A stretch of 64,000 nt of DNA, taken from assembly GCA_013335405.1 (NCBI GenBank), contig JAAXVR010000007.1:1-64000 (forward strand), read 5' to 3'. Made by a program: the position numbers and the translations under genes. Below the pieces are notes generated by a model. The model did no database searches. It was not told the origin of the DNA and saw nothing but the letters and a program-made list of their open reading frames with translations. The first letter of the stretch is position 1; each line of letters opens with the position of its first letter. This document shows positions 1 through 8,944 of the stretch, piece by piece. The DNA comes from Chlorobiaceae bacterium. GTDB lineage: Bacteria > Bacteroidota > Chlorobiia > Chlorobiales > Chlorobiaceae.

Positions 1-844
1 TCTTCAGAATTTTGCTCCTGAACGCAGGACCTCCGGGAATCACTTCGTTGACGACGGTGTACTCGTTCTCGGTCTGCAGTTTCGCCCCGATCCCTTCCAG
101 AGAACGGCTCATGTCGATCTGGAAGTTCTCGTACTCGTCGGGAGAAAAATAGCTCGTGTGGGGATCGAACGATGTGGCTACCGCATTGATATACGCCTGG
201 AAAGCGTCTTCGGGTTTCTGGCGGCCAAGGAGGTTAAGCCGGCTTGTCTGGGCTTTTATCAGTTCGTCTTTGACTGTTTTCTTGTTTTCATCGGAGTACT
301 TCAGGTTGAGCCACTGGTATTTGAGCTCTTTTCTCCATTGTTCCAGAAGCTGGCGCCTGTCGGATGGCCAGGGATCCGACTTGCGATCGATATCGAGGGT
401 TTCGGACACGGAAAAATTGAACTTGGCGGTATCGGCGAGCGCTCTCATGAAAAGCATCTTCTCCCTTGCCCGCTTCAGAAAAAAGTTGTAGATGGCAAAC
501 CCGGCGTCGGACCTTCCTGCAAGAAATTCGTCGTCGATGCGGGTTGCGTAAGTTTGTTTCAGGCTGTCGATCTCCGTTGCCGAAAAATAGTTTCTGCCGG
601 CATCGAGATTTTCGATATAGCGCCTGAAGATTTCTCCTGACAGGGAGTCGCCGACAGCAACCTTCCGGTAATGATTCTGAAGAAGGAAAATGCTGATATA
701 CTTCCCTGCCTCTTCTTGTGCAGGAGTCGCCCTGAGAACAACCGGCTGCGAAGGGGGCACGCTGCTTTTCGCCGGATTTTTCGCCAGCGCGGGAAGCGTG
801 AGAAGCAGTACTGCAAAAACGAGCAGGATTTTTTTTGCGGACAT
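1..844 (-). CDS. Carboxy-terminal processing (tail-specific) protease, S41 family; 3' part beyond the window
   Basis: The reading frame begins with ATG at 844 and stays open to base 1, giving about 281 residues of the N-terminal part. Residues 1-21 form a signal peptide ending in LPALA. Residues about 40-200 match the helical N-terminal region of Tsp/Prc proteases (ISIFLLQNHYRK, NLDAGRNYFSATE). Residues about 225-281 carry the family motif SFDPHTSYFSPDEYENF followed by the start of a PDZ domain (SLEGIGAKLQ, VIPGGPA). The Ser-Lys catalytic dyad would lie beyond the edge. The family degrades or trims periplasmic proteins from their C-termini. No strong ribosome binding site precedes the ATG. 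The identification is firm; the catalytic half is not visible. Confidence 0.88.
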   Translation of the reverse strand, partial: MSAKKILLVFAVLLLTLPALAKNPAKSSVPPSQPVVLRATPAQEEAGKYISIFLLQNHYRKVAVGDSLSGEIFRRYIENLDAGRNYFSATEIDSLKQTYATRIDDEFLAGRSDAGFAIYNFFLKRAREKMLFMRALADTAKFNFSVSETLDIDRKSDPWPSDRRQLLEQWRKELKYQWLNLKYSDENKKTVKDELIKAQTSRLNLLGRQKPEDAFQAYINAVATSFDPHTSYFSPDEYENFQIDMSRSLEGIGAKLQTENEYTVVNEVIPGGPAFRSKILK

Positions 845-1082
845 GGTCGTATGGAATTGTTCGAATGAACGGCTGCCGGAGCATTATTAACTTAACAATA
901 TAAAACAAAAAAAGAAGCGGTATGACCGGCTTGACAATCCAGGGGGGAATGGAAGCTGCGGGCGGACGAAAGAAAGAAACGAAAATAGAGTTGGTTGTGT
1001 TTATTTCGTCGTATTCATTAACAGAATACACCGGTCAACGGCACAGGGACTTCACCAAAATAAAGATATCAGGGGGATTGTT

Positions 1083-1550
1083 ATGAAAGGAAACCCGAAA
1101 TTGATTGAAAAGCTCAATACCCTTCTCGCGGACGAGCTAACCGCGATAAACCAGTACATCGTTCATTCCGAAATGTGCAGCAACTGGGGATACGAAAAAC
1201 TTCATGATGCTGATGAAAAACGCGCAATTGATGAAATGAAACATGCAGAGAAGCTGATAGCCCGCATCCTTTTCCTCGAAGGAATTCCGGTTGTCAGCAA
1301 TCTGAAGAAAATAACCATCGGAGCGGAAGTATCTGCCCAGCACAATAACGACAGGGCGTCTGAAGAAGATGCCATTACCGCTTACAATGAAGCCATAAGG
1401 CTTGCCGTTGAAATCGGAGACAACGGTACGCGTGAGCTGCTCGAATCCATCCTCAGGGATGAGGAAACGCATATCGACTGGCTGGAAGCACAGATCGACC
1501 AGATCGGCCAGCTTGGTATCCAGAATTACCTGGTCGAACAACTGGGTTGA
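1083..1550 (+). CDS. bfr: Bacterioferritin
   Basis: This 155-residue protein has the usual bacterioferritin length. It keeps every di-iron ferroxidase ligand at the classical positions (E18, E51, H54, E94, E127, H130) and the haem-ligand methionine M52. It should assemble into a 24-subunit cytoplasmic iron store that oxidises Fe(II) with O2 or H2O2, relevant for an anaerobe handling iron and oxygen stress. It stands alone on the plus strand, with AAAGATATCAGGGGG upstream of the ATG as the likely ribosome binding region and a hairpin terminator just behind it. No paired second ferritin subunit or bacterioferritin-associated ferredoxin is next to it. Confidence 0.95.
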   Translation: MKGNPKLIEKLNTLLADELTAINQYIVHSEMCSNWGYEKLHDADEKRAIDEMKHAEKLIARILFLEGIPVVSNLKKITIGAEVSAQHNNDRASEEDAITAYNEAIRLAVEIGDNGTRELLESILRDEETHIDWLEAQIDQIGQLGIQNYLVEQLG

Positions 1551-1577
1551 GCTCTTGCTGTCGTTTTCTGTTTCAGT

Positions 1578-1610
1578 GCACCCGGAAAAACCGGGTGCTC
1601 GCTTTTTTTC
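1578..1610 (+). terminator. Rho-independent terminator of bfr
   Basis: A perfect 8-bp stem (GCACCCGG / CCGGGTGC, 1578-1585 and 1591-1598) with an AAAAA loop is followed within a few bases by a run of seven T. It sits between the convergent bfr and phytase-like genes. Confidence 0.85.
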
Positions 1611-1623
1611 TGCACTTTGACAT

Positions 1624-2703
1624 TCAGAAACCGAGGTCTTGCAGCGAGTAATAGTGGAATCTCCCGTCGTCGGACATCGCAACCAGAATGCCATGAGGAA
1701 AACGGGACGTCCTGATCTCTGCAGTGGCATCGATGCCATCGGTTTCGATTGCGGAAATCCTCAATGCCCTTGAAGACCGCTCGTTGCCGTGGTCTGCAGT
1801 ACTGAAAACATGCAGCTTTCCCGCCCCCTGGTCCGAGACGATAACAACGGGTTTTCCATCATCTCCGGAGCAGACCGCAATACCTTCATGATCCTGCATG
1901 AATCCGCCGGTTGCGAACAACGACAGCTCATTCCCTGATCCCGGCGCATCGGGGTCGGCAAGGTATTGCCTGACTCCGACACCTTCATCGGAGTAGAACA
2001 CATAGCCGGCGTCATCATCCACGGCAACCGCCTCTATTTCTTTCTTTCCGCTCCATTTGCCGAATTTTCTGACCTGAACGCCACGTATCCGGCCATTTCC
2101 GTCATCCTCGAGCCGGTATTGCCAGAGATAGGTGCCGTCCGCCGGTCCGTGCTTCCGGCTTACCAGAGCATAAACGGAACCGTCGGAGGCTCTCTTGTAC
2201 AAGGCAATTCCCATTGGCGAGCGGTCGGCTTCACCTGCAAACACCGGTATGCCTCCGCCATCCAGGGCTTCCATTGCGGGCAGGCTGAAAATACGGAGCT
2301 TTCCCGTCAGTCTTTCTGTCACGACTGCAATGTCGACCGGTTTTCCATTGAGAACAAGACCATACTCCACATCGACATTATTCGGCCGCCTGAGGCCGTG
2401 CACGGTTTTTTCCGGAAGAATACGGCCATTCAGGTCAAAGACAAAAAGGGAGCCGTCAACATCCTTGTCGGTACCAAGCACGAGGCTTTTTTCGGGATGA
2501 GCCCTGTCTATCCAGATAGCGGGGTCGTCGGAATCATACCGGACTTTTTCCGTAATGACAACAGGTCTGATCGTGCCTGACACATGCCTTCGTCCCGGCA
2601 ACGAACATGCGGTAACGAAGAAAAGAAGCAACGCCCAGACAAGGCTGTTGAAAATCCAGAGGTTCATCGGTATCACGACGGGACGCATGCTCCTGATTAT
2701 CAT
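1624..2703 (-). CDS. Beta-propeller phytase-like lipoprotein
   Basis: A 359-residue protein with an N-terminal membrane segment ending in a lipobox (V-T-A-C, Cys about residue 33), so probably a lipoprotein. The rest matches beta-propeller (BPP, 3-phytase-like) phytases: the DDPAIW strand near residue 58, the VFYSDEG and DHEGIA Ca/phosphate-site segments, and the closing DGIDAT segment. Known members hydrolyse phytate or related inositol phosphates with Ca2+. It lies 135 bp downstream of a TonB-dependent receptor on the same strand, so co-transcription is likely. The ATG at 2703 is preceded by GGAAAA; ATGs at 2688 and 2667 are alternatives. The substrate is inferred from family membership only. 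Confidence 0.82.
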   Translation of the reverse strand: MIIRSMRPVVIPMNLWIFNSLVWALLLFFVTACSLPGRRHVSGTIRPVVITEKVRYDSDDPAIWIDRAHPEKSLVLGTDKDVDGSLFVFDLNGRILPEKTVHGLRRPNNVDVEYGLVLNGKPVDIAVVTERLTGKLRIFSLPAMEALDGGGIPVFAGEADRSPMGIALYKRASDGSVYALVSRKHGPADGTYLWQYRLEDDGNGRIRGVQVRKFGKWSGKKEIEAVAVDDDAGYVFYSDEGVGVRQYLADPDAPGSGNELSLFATGGFMQDHEGIAVCSGDDGKPVVIVSDQGAGKLHVFSTADHGNERSSRALRISAIETDGIDATAEIRTSRFPHGILVAMSDDGRFHYYSLQDLGF

Positions 2704-2838
2704 AATTTTCCGGTTTTTGTCGCATGTTCATGCTGTTTACAGCGTTCGGCAGTCCGGGAAAAGAATACGTCATTTAACCGCATCATACGGAAAGATATGA
2801 TCCTTTTCCCGGACATGACAAACACGAAGCGCTTCTCT

Positions 2839-5604
2839 TTACAGATCGGCTTTCAGGCCGACAAGGAACTTCCGGTCGTACCACTCTTCCTGTGCGACAT
2901 ACTCTTTCGAGCCCTGATAGAAACGCATCGGCTGATTGGTCAGATTGGTGATTTCGAAAAAGAGCTGCAGTTCCTTGCTCAGACGCCAGGTTCCGTTCAG
3001 GTCGAGCGTAAAGGCACTGTCGTAGTATCGATCCTCCCAGCTTTCTTCTCCGATCGATCCTTCCTCAGAATCGATGAAATCGCTGTGGTAGTTTCCGGAC
3101 AGCCTGACAGCAAACGGACCCGTTTCATACGAGATCGAAGCGTTGAAGCAGTGTTCGGGACTTCCGGGAAGCGACAGGTTGTCGTCCTCGCGGCCTTCGA
3201 TGTTGAAATTACTGATTTTCGAATGGGTATAGGTATAGTTCAGATAGAGTCCCAGCCCCTTAACGTAAGGCACATTGAACTGTGCGGCAAGTTCCACTCC
3301 ATTGATGGTTCCGTCGCCGCCATTCACTGGCTGGAAAAGATCGAATCCGGTATCCGCATCTTCTGATTTTCGTGTTACGATGAAATCCGAAATATCCTTG
3401 TGGAACAGTCCCGCTGAAAGCACGCCGACCGTACCGAGATAGTGCTCGACCATGAAATCGAAATTGTTCGACCGTGTCGGTTCGAGTGCCGGATTGCCGA
3501 TGTAGATCTCCTCGTCATCGCTGATAAGCTGGCGATAGGGAGCGAGATCGAAATAATCCGGACGCGCCAGCGACTGCGTGAAAGAAAGCCGGAGATTCGT
3601 GCTGTTGTCGAGCTTGTAGCGCAGATGGAGGTGCGGCAGCAGGTTCGAGTACTCCTTCGTTTCGCCCGATACCGGTGTCAGCGTATCATCATCATCATCG
3701 TAAACGAATGCGTCGTATTCGTTACTGGTATGCTCAAGCCTCAGACCGCCTATCAGGCGCAATTTGTCTGTCACATCCCAGGTCGCCATGGCATATGCCG
3801 CCCTGATCTGTTCTTTTGCTGAAAAGTTACCGGCAAGCTCCTCGAGTACCACCTCCTTATCGAAATCACCTGATTCGAGATCGAGGGACCCGATGAAGCC
3901 GCTGCTGACGAAATTACCCGGTTTGTATTTCTTTCCGGCAAGAAAATGCTCCTTGTCGAGATTGGCGAGGTTATTGTAGACCCGGGCATTGAAATCATCC
4001 TCGTTTATTGGAGTGTATTCAAAAAATTCATTGTCCCTCGTTTTCTCCTTGTCGCGAATCCTGCCGCCGAACTTCAGTTTCAGGGCATCGGTGAGATCGT
4101 ATTTGAAATTCATCGAGAAATTCCGGTCGATATCTTCCGTATACTGGTGCTCTTCGGTCAGTTCGTCAAGCTCCCACTGGCCATTGCCTGATATTCCACC
4201 GCTGACGTCGCTGCCGACCGTAACAAAAGGCTTTCGGGGATTCGATATGTCCGTTGTATGGTCCTCCGTATTTGCCTTAAAGGCAATATACCGCTCGTTC
4301 GGACGGTCTTCCGATGCTTTCGCGAAGGCAGCCTGCCAGTCAACCGAAAGTTTGCCGAAAGCATGTTCGCCACCCAGGGTAAAAGAAAGCATCTGCTGAT
4401 CTTCAAGCCTGGCGTTCCTGTCCGTGCCGGCCTTGTCCTGCTGGACCAGCTCCACCTCTGTTTCCTGAAGGTCCTTGTATTTCGAACTGAACCTGTTCTC
4501 CCAGTCCTGGCGCCAGTTGCCGATCGCGCTGAACTTGATGAGATGATTTTCGCTGAAGCGGTAATCGAGCCCGGCGGAGAGGCTTTTTCTCAGGCGCCGT
4601 ATCTGGTAGGAGCGGACATCCAGCTCGTCGAGCTGCATATTCCCATCATCATCTTTTTCCCATCCCGCCTCGATATCGTCCGAACCGAAATTGTTGTCGT
4701 AACAGGAACCGCTGATCACCACGCCGAGCTTGCCGTCGAGGAAGCGGTCTCCATAGGTACCTGCAAACTGGCTGCGTCCTCCTCCGGTTTCATCGATAAG
4801 GCTGGCGCCCCCCGCGGCAGTAATGGAAATCCTCCTTCCTGAAGGCACTTTCGTAATGAGATTGACCGACCCGCCGATAGCATCGGCGTCCATATCCGGA
4901 GTGAGTGTCTTGTTGACCTCTATGGTCTGGATCATGTCTGCGGGCACAAGGTCAAGCTGAAAACTCCTGCCCTCGGCTTCAGCGGAAGGAACCCGTTCTC
5001 CGTTCACCATGACGGAGTTGAAGCGAGGTTCCGTTCCCCTGATGTGGCCGAATCTTGCTTCGCCCTGATCGTTGAAAACGGTTATACCCGGGATCCTTTT
5101 GAGTGCGTCGCCGGTATTTGAATCGGGAAATTTGCCTATCTGGTCGGCAGCGATCACATTGGTGACGTTGTCGCTGTTTTTCTGCTGGTTGAGGGCTTTT
5201 GCCTGCCCCTTGAACTGCTCGCCGACAACGACCATCTCCCGTCCCATGATAACGCCGGGCTGCAGTCTGATATCGAGCCTTCGGCTGCCCTGTTCAAGCG
5301 ACAACGGATACTCGGCGGAAGCGTAACCAAGGCAGGAAACTGCAACGACAACGGATGAAGCGGATATGTTGCCGATCCTGAAGGAACCTGACTGATCGGT
5401 TATCGCTCCGAGCGGACTCCCTTTGATGGAAACGCTGACGCCAGGCAGCGGCAAGCCGTCCGTCCGGTCGACTATCTGGCCGGTGATGACATTGCGGGAA
5501 GTCTGGCTGGTTTTCGTTTCAGCCGCCGAAATATTGTCGGAAATCCCGCCGCAGAGAAACGCAAGCATGCAGGCGGTACATATCGAACGCATTTTTCTTT
5601 TCAT
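2839..5604 (-). CDS. TonB-dependent outer-membrane receptor with N-terminal carboxypeptidase-regulatory-like domain
   Basis: A 921-residue protein. In order it has a signal peptide (1-27), a CarboxypepD-regulatory-like beta-sandwich (about 38-115, GQIVDRTDGLPLPGVSVSI), a TonB-box-like stretch (REMVVVGE near 122-129), a plug domain (about 140-265, containing DALKRIPGI, RGTEPRFN and AIGGSVNLIT), and a long beta-barrel ending in a short strand closed by ADL. It should import a bulky ligand across the outer membrane using TonB energy. An AGGGA sequence precedes the ATG. The downstream phytase-like gene suggests inositol-phosphate or phosphate scavenging, but the ligand cannot be read from sequence. 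No riboswitch or Fur-box-like site was recognised upstream. Confidence 0.92.
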   Translation of the reverse strand: MKRKMRSICTACMLAFLCGGISDNISAAETKTSQTSRNVITGQIVDRTDGLPLPGVSVSIKGSPLGAITDQSGSFRIGNISASSVVVAVSCLGYASAEYPLSLEQGSRRLDIRLQPGVIMGREMVVVGEQFKGQAKALNQQKNSDNVTNVIAADQIGKFPDSNTGDALKRIPGITVFNDQGEARFGHIRGTEPRFNSVMVNGERVPSAEAEGRSFQLDLVPADMIQTIEVNKTLTPDMDADAIGGSVNLITKVPSGRRISITAAGGASLIDETGGGRSQFAGTYGDRFLDGKLGVVISGSCYDNNFGSDDIEAGWEKDDDGNMQLDELDVRSYQIRRLRKSLSAGLDYRFSENHLIKFSAIGNWRQDWENRFSSKYKDLQETEVELVQQDKAGTDRNARLEDQQMLSFTLGGEHAFGKLSVDWQAAFAKASEDRPNERYIAFKANTEDHTTDISNPRKPFVTVGSDVSGGISGNGQWELDELTEEHQYTEDIDRNFSMNFKYDLTDALKLKFGGRIRDKEKTRDNEFFEYTPINEDDFNARVYNNLANLDKEHFLAGKKYKPGNFVSSGFIGSLDLESGDFDKEVVLEELAGNFSAKEQIRAAYAMATWDVTDKLRLIGGLRLEHTSNEYDAFVYDDDDDTLTPVSGETKEYSNLLPHLHLRYKLDNSTNLRLSFTQSLARPDYFDLAPYRQLISDDEEIYIGNPALEPTRSNNFDFMVEHYLGTVGVLSAGLFHKDISDFIVTRKSEDADTGFDLFQPVNGGDGTINGVELAAQFNVPYVKGLGLYLNYTYTHSKISNFNIEGREDDNLSLPGSPEHCFNASISYETGPFAVRLSGNYHSDFIDSEEGSIGEESWEDRYYDSAFTLDLNGTWRLSKELQLFFEITNLTNQPMRFYQGSKEYVAQEEWYDRKFLVGLKADL

Positions 5605-5720
5605 CCGAAATCCCTTTTTTTGATTGCTGTTACCGGAAAGGCCCTGTTTGAAGCAAGAGCAATGTTAGCCTATAAAAGGGATGGAAAAAAGATGGTGCCG
5701 GTTACGTTTCTGAAAACTTT

Positions 5721-6695
5721 TCAGAGGTCCGGATTCGGGAGGTCGAAGGAAAACGGCAGTTGCTGATGCTGTGCCGCCCTGGAAGATTGACGTGGCGTTG
5801 TGACTGTATCGCTCTTCCGAACCCTGTCGCAGAGCATTGGCGAAGATGAATCACCGTCGCTCTTCGAACGGAAAGCATCAAGATGATCTGAAACGGCATA
5901 ACAGTAGAGACAACCGTGAGTACAGGTGTCATACGAACCGATATCGCGGCTTTCCACGCAGCCGCAGTTCCTTCGCTGGCTTTTGTCTTTTTTTACGCCG
6001 TGCCGCAGAGTAACGCCGGAAATGCGCTGCAGAAGCTCACTGTCGATACAGCGGCTGTGAGCTATACCCGAACAGGAAAGATCGATATCTTCGCTGCAGG
6101 TACAGAGGGTGATATTCCGCTCTTGCGCTGTGCGGGCAAACTGTTCCGCCATTGCGCCCATAACGGTTTTGTCCGGCAGAACACAGTGAATATGGCGCAT
6201 CCGGTTTTTTACCTTCCGGTATTCGTCGAAAAAACTCACGATGCACCGCTCCGTTGATCCGGAGAGTTCTTCCGATAGTCTGCCGAAAGCCCTCATATGC
6301 CATTGGGGAGTCAGTTCCGGTGTCAGGATGATGGGATCGTACCGCCATACCGTTCTTTCGGGCCCGATCATCCCGGAAATCCGGCGGAAAGTCTCGACGA
6401 TCTGCCGTTTATCAGGAATACCGGGTTCGATGTCTGTGCCATAAGGCGTAACGGTGAAGAGAAAATAATACGGGTAGCCCATGGCATCGATTTCCTGCAG
6501 GTATGGCAGAAAGGCGGCGGGATTCTTCGTCCAGAAAACGAACGCATCAACTGTTTCCGGGGAAAGCACGATCCGGCTGACCTGCTTTGGCTGCATGGGA
6601 TTGCGCACCAGCACCTCCCCCGCTCTCAGGCGGTTCATGAACCATTCGCCATAGAAAGCCGGAATGTCGCTCCTCCGGCTCGCACTGATGATCAT
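5721..6695 (-). CDS. DUF1848 family protein with C-terminal cysteine cluster
   Basis: A 324-residue protein that opens with the DUF1848 signature (MIISASRRSDIPAFYGEW), continues with FWTKNP, and ends with a dense cysteine cluster (CGCVESRDIG...CTHGCLYCYA, about residues 244-267) resembling the iron-sulfur motif of radical-SAM-like proteins. Its function is not established. Its ATG overlaps the TGA of the preceding Cdd1-like gene by 4 nt, so it is translated as the last cistron of the umuDC operon. That context suggests a DNA-damage or nucleic-acid-related role, which is inference. The extra tail after the cluster (about 50 residues) is low-complexity and polar. Confidence 0.8.
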   Translation of the reverse strand: MIISASRRSDIPAFYGEWFMNRLRAGEVLVRNPMQPKQVSRIVLSPETVDAFVFWTKNPAAFLPYLQEIDAMGYPYYFLFTVTPYGTDIEPGIPDKRQIVETFRRISGMIGPERTVWRYDPIILTPELTPQWHMRAFGRLSEELSGSTERCIVSFFDEYRKVKNRMRHIHCVLPDKTVMGAMAEQFARTAQERNITLCTCSEDIDLSCSGIAHSRCIDSELLQRISGVTLRHGVKKDKSQRRNCGCVESRDIGSYDTCTHGCLYCYAVSDHLDAFRSKSDGDSSSPMLCDRVRKSDTVTTPRQSSRAAQHQQLPFSFDLPNPDL

Positions 6696-7018
6696 TTTCC
6701 TTTTCCCCCGGCTGATGCCGGACGGACTTCAAGACGGCTTTTCATGCGTTTCCGTTCTCCGGTAAAATGCCACCATGGCAGCGCCTCTCCGCCCTCCATA
6801 AAGTGCTGCAGTGACATGAAAACATCGAGCACACACGGGTCCTGCCGCTTTCCCCTAAGCCTGCAGAGTTCCAGATACATCTCTTCCGCAGAGCGGCCCG
6901 CAAGCTGGTGCGGTTCCTCGATTCCGATAAGGCGAAGATCCCCGGCCATCGCTTTGCCGATATTGGGAAGGTCCGTCAGGAGGTTCAGCCGGTTTCGTGA
7001 AACGTTGAGCGGGTTCAT
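6692..7018 (-). CDS. Helix-hairpin-helix protein of the Cdd1 / 'pathogenicity locus' type
   Basis: A 108-residue protein (start ATG at 7018). The motif NLLTDLPNIGKAMAGDLRLIG is a helix-hairpin-helix of the kind used for non-sequence-specific DNA contact. The following region (EMYLELCRLRGKRQDPCVLDVF) matches the small Cdd1-like family, sometimes labelled mitomycin-resistance protein. The start is fixed by an ATGA overlap with the umuC stop (7015-7018), and its own stop overlaps the next start the same way. A longer open frame to 7090 would run deep into umuC and is rejected. Its role is likely in DNA repair, inferred from fold and operon. Confidence 0.8.
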   Translation of the reverse strand: MNPLNVSRNRLNLLTDLPNIGKAMAGDLRLIGIEEPHQLAGRSAEEMYLELCRLRGKRQDPCVLDVFMSLQHFMEGGEALPWWHFTGERKRMKSRLEVRPASAGGKGK

Positions 7019-8295
7019 GCCTTTACCTCGATAATATCGTTCCATGATGTGGTATACTGTGGAGAAAGAAGTTCCTGGCGCTGTTTCCATCCGGTCCGGA
7101 CATCCGAGGCAAGCCTGACCGTGCCGGGGCCGTATCGGGCATTCAGCCGGTCGAGTGCCTCCATGACAATACCGGAAGAAATCTGTTTTTCAGGCAGCGG
7201 CACGGTATCGAACAATGCAAGCTCCATCTGTCCGGGGCTGCCGCAGGGCACCATGCCTGCAACGATCACACCGGCTTTCCTGTACCCGTACCCCTCCCTG
7301 AAAAAGCATGCAAGGGCCCGTTCCGCGGCAGCGAGCAGAACAATGGCGTCGCTGGACGCTTCGCCGAGGCCGATTGTCCGTGTGCCCCAGTAGCGCTCTT
7401 TTTTCGGGGCAAACGGGCTGGTGCAGGCAAAAACGGTCAGCAGCGAGGCCTTCGAACCCTCTCGGCGCAGCTTGAAGGCGCATTTCGAGGTAAAGTGCGC
7501 CACAGCATGCAGCAGTCCGTCATAGTCGCTTACCGGTGTCCCGAAAGAGCGGGAAGTGCAGATGGTCTGTTTTGAAGGGCGTACCAGTTCGAGCGCAAGA
7601 CAGGATCGTCCGTTCAGTTCCTCCTGTACCCTCGCTCCGGTGATATGCAGGTGTCTGCGCACCCATGGTGCCGGAAGCCGGGCGAGGTCGAGCGCGGTAT
7701 GCACCCCCCTTTCGTGCAGAAATGCGGCGTACTGGTTTCCGATCCCCCAGACATGTTCGACCGCCATGGCGCCCAGAGCTGCATGGATATCGGCTTCAGA
7801 ACGCAGTATGGCAACGCCGGCCAAAACAGGGTTTTTCTTCGCCATGCGGTTTGCCGCCTTGGCGAGGGTCTTTGTCGGTCCGATGCCGATGCTGACGGGA
7901 ATACCGGTATGACGGTGCACCGTCCGGCATATCTCGCGGGCATACCCTTCGAGGTCGAAGCGTCCAAAACCGTCGAGACCGAGGAAGCACTCATCGATGG
8001 AATAGATCTCGATATCCGGGGAGAATGTTGCGAGCGTGTTCATGACACGGGCGGACATGTCGCCGTAAAGCGCGAAATTGGCTGAATAAACCGCTACGTT
8101 GTGCCTGCGGAGCAGTGCCTGGCTTTTGAAGGCCGGAGCCCCCATGCCGAGCCCTATCGCCTTGGCCTCTTCCGAACGGGCGATAAAGCAGCCGTCGTTG
8201 TTGGAAAGCACCACTGCCGGTCTGCCGCAGAGAGCCGGATTGAAAATCCGCTCGCACGAAACATAGAAATTGTTGCAGTCCACCAGCGCAAACAT
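7015..8295 (-). CDS. umuC: DNA polymerase V catalytic subunit UmuC (Y family)
   Basis: A 426-residue Y-family polymerase. The chosen ATG (8295) gives the N-terminus MFALVDCNNFYVSCERIF with catalytic Asp6. The palm motif YSIDECFL puts Asp101 and Glu102 at the same numbers as in E. coli UmuC. A helix-hairpin-helix segment near residue 190 and a little-finger domain follow, and the length is normal. It performs error-prone translesion synthesis with UmuD'2. The gene begins 14 nt after umuD and overlaps the Cdd1-like gene by 4 nt. An open-frame extension to 8349 would overlap umuD and has no family support. Confidence 0.96.
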   Translation of the reverse strand: MFALVDCNNFYVSCERIFNPALCGRPAVVLSNNDGCFIARSEEAKAIGLGMGAPAFKSQALLRRHNVAVYSANFALYGDMSARVMNTLATFSPDIEIYSIDECFLGLDGFGRFDLEGYAREICRTVHRHTGIPVSIGIGPTKTLAKAANRMAKKNPVLAGVAILRSEADIHAALGAMAVEHVWGIGNQYAAFLHERGVHTALDLARLPAPWVRRHLHITGARVQEELNGRSCLALELVRPSKQTICTSRSFGTPVSDYDGLLHAVAHFTSKCAFKLRREGSKASLLTVFACTSPFAPKKERYWGTRTIGLGEASSDAIVLLAAAERALACFFREGYGYRKAGVIVAGMVPCGSPGQMELALFDTVPLPEKQISSGIVMEALDRLNARYGPGTVRLASDVRTGWKQRQELLSPQYTTSWNDIIEVKA

Positions 8296-8309
8296 GGTCA
8301 CTCCTCTCC

Positions 8310-8729
8310 TTACCGTGCCTTGTGAATGATGTAGGTCACGACCCCCCATACCAGGAAATCGTTCTCCTCGGTGATCCTGATAGGACGGAACTCGTTATTC
8401 GCAGGAACCAGGAAAAGGCCTTCAGCCCTGCAGGCGATACGCTTGACGGTGAACTCTCCGTCGAGGAAACAGACTGCGATATCACCATCTTTCGGGTCGA
8501 GGGACTTGTCGATCACGAGAAGATCTCCGTCTTCGATACCGGCGTCGGTCATGGAAGTTCCTTTCACCCTGGCGTAAAAGGTTGCGGCCGGATGCTGTAC
8601 AAGCGCCCTGTTGAGGTCGAGGCTGAGTTCCATGAAATCGTCGGCAGGCGACGGAAAGCCCGCAGCGATCCCGGTTTCGGCAAATGGCAGGGCGAGTTCG
8701 ATGCAGAGATCTGCCGAATAGAAATCCAT
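8310..8729 (-). CDS. umuD: SOS mutagenesis protein UmuD (LexA-like auto-cleaving peptidase S24)
   Basis: Taking the ATG at 8729 (preceded by GGGTGGC) gives 139 residues, the same length as E. coli UmuD. The self-cleavage site is Ala23-Gly24 in AAGFPSPADD. The catalytic dyad is Ser59 (GTSM) and Lys96 (TVKR). Cleavage triggered by RecA filaments yields UmuD', the partner of UmuC. The upstream ATG at 8762 and a longer open frame to 8903 add residues with no family match. It is the first gene of a four-gene operon. I found no E. coli-type LexA box upstream, so SOS control is assumed rather than seen. Confidence 0.94.
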   Translation of the reverse strand: MDFYSADLCIELALPFAETGIAAGFPSPADDFMELSLDLNRALVQHPAATFYARVKGTSMTDAGIEDGDLLVIDKSLDPKDGDIAVCFLDGEFTVKRIACRAEGLFLVPANNEFRPIRITEENDFLVWGVVTYIIHKAR

Positions 8730-8807
8730 AATGCCACCCTGATGTATTCTTGCAAGTTTCATCGATATCGTGCCGGTATGGAATAATCCCGTTTTACCCA
8801 TGCTTGC

Positions 8808-8835
8808 TATATACCTATCGCGAAGAGCAAAGCAA
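8808..8835 (-). promoter_or_regulatory. Candidate sigma-70 promoter of the umuDC operon
   Basis: On the minus strand TTGCTT (8830-8835) and TATATA (8808-8813) are separated by 16 bp, about 80 nt upstream of the umuD start. The match is by eye and weak at the -35 element. Confidence 0.3.
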
Positions 8836-8886
8836 AAAGATGGCGGAAAAAAATCCCGTTTGTCGGATTGGAGGGCAAGGACGGGC

Positions 8887-8914
8887 AAAAAAAAGAGGCG
8901 CATTGCTGCGCCTC
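8887..8914 (-). terminator. Rho-independent terminator of the membrane pyrophosphatase gene
   Basis: Read on the minus strand, a perfect 8-bp stem (GAGGCGCA / TGCGCCTC, 8907-8914 and 8895-8902) with a 4-nt loop is followed immediately by eight T. It lies about 30 nt after the stop codon of the gene at 8945-11380. Confidence 0.92.
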
Positions 8915-8944
8915 CCTTTCATGTTGCATGTGGTGCTTTTCGCT

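Noticed and set aside
288..1031. 247-codon minus-strand frame at the left end
   Set aside because: The conserved tail-specific protease is read in another minus frame from 844 to the window edge; this frame is out of register with it.
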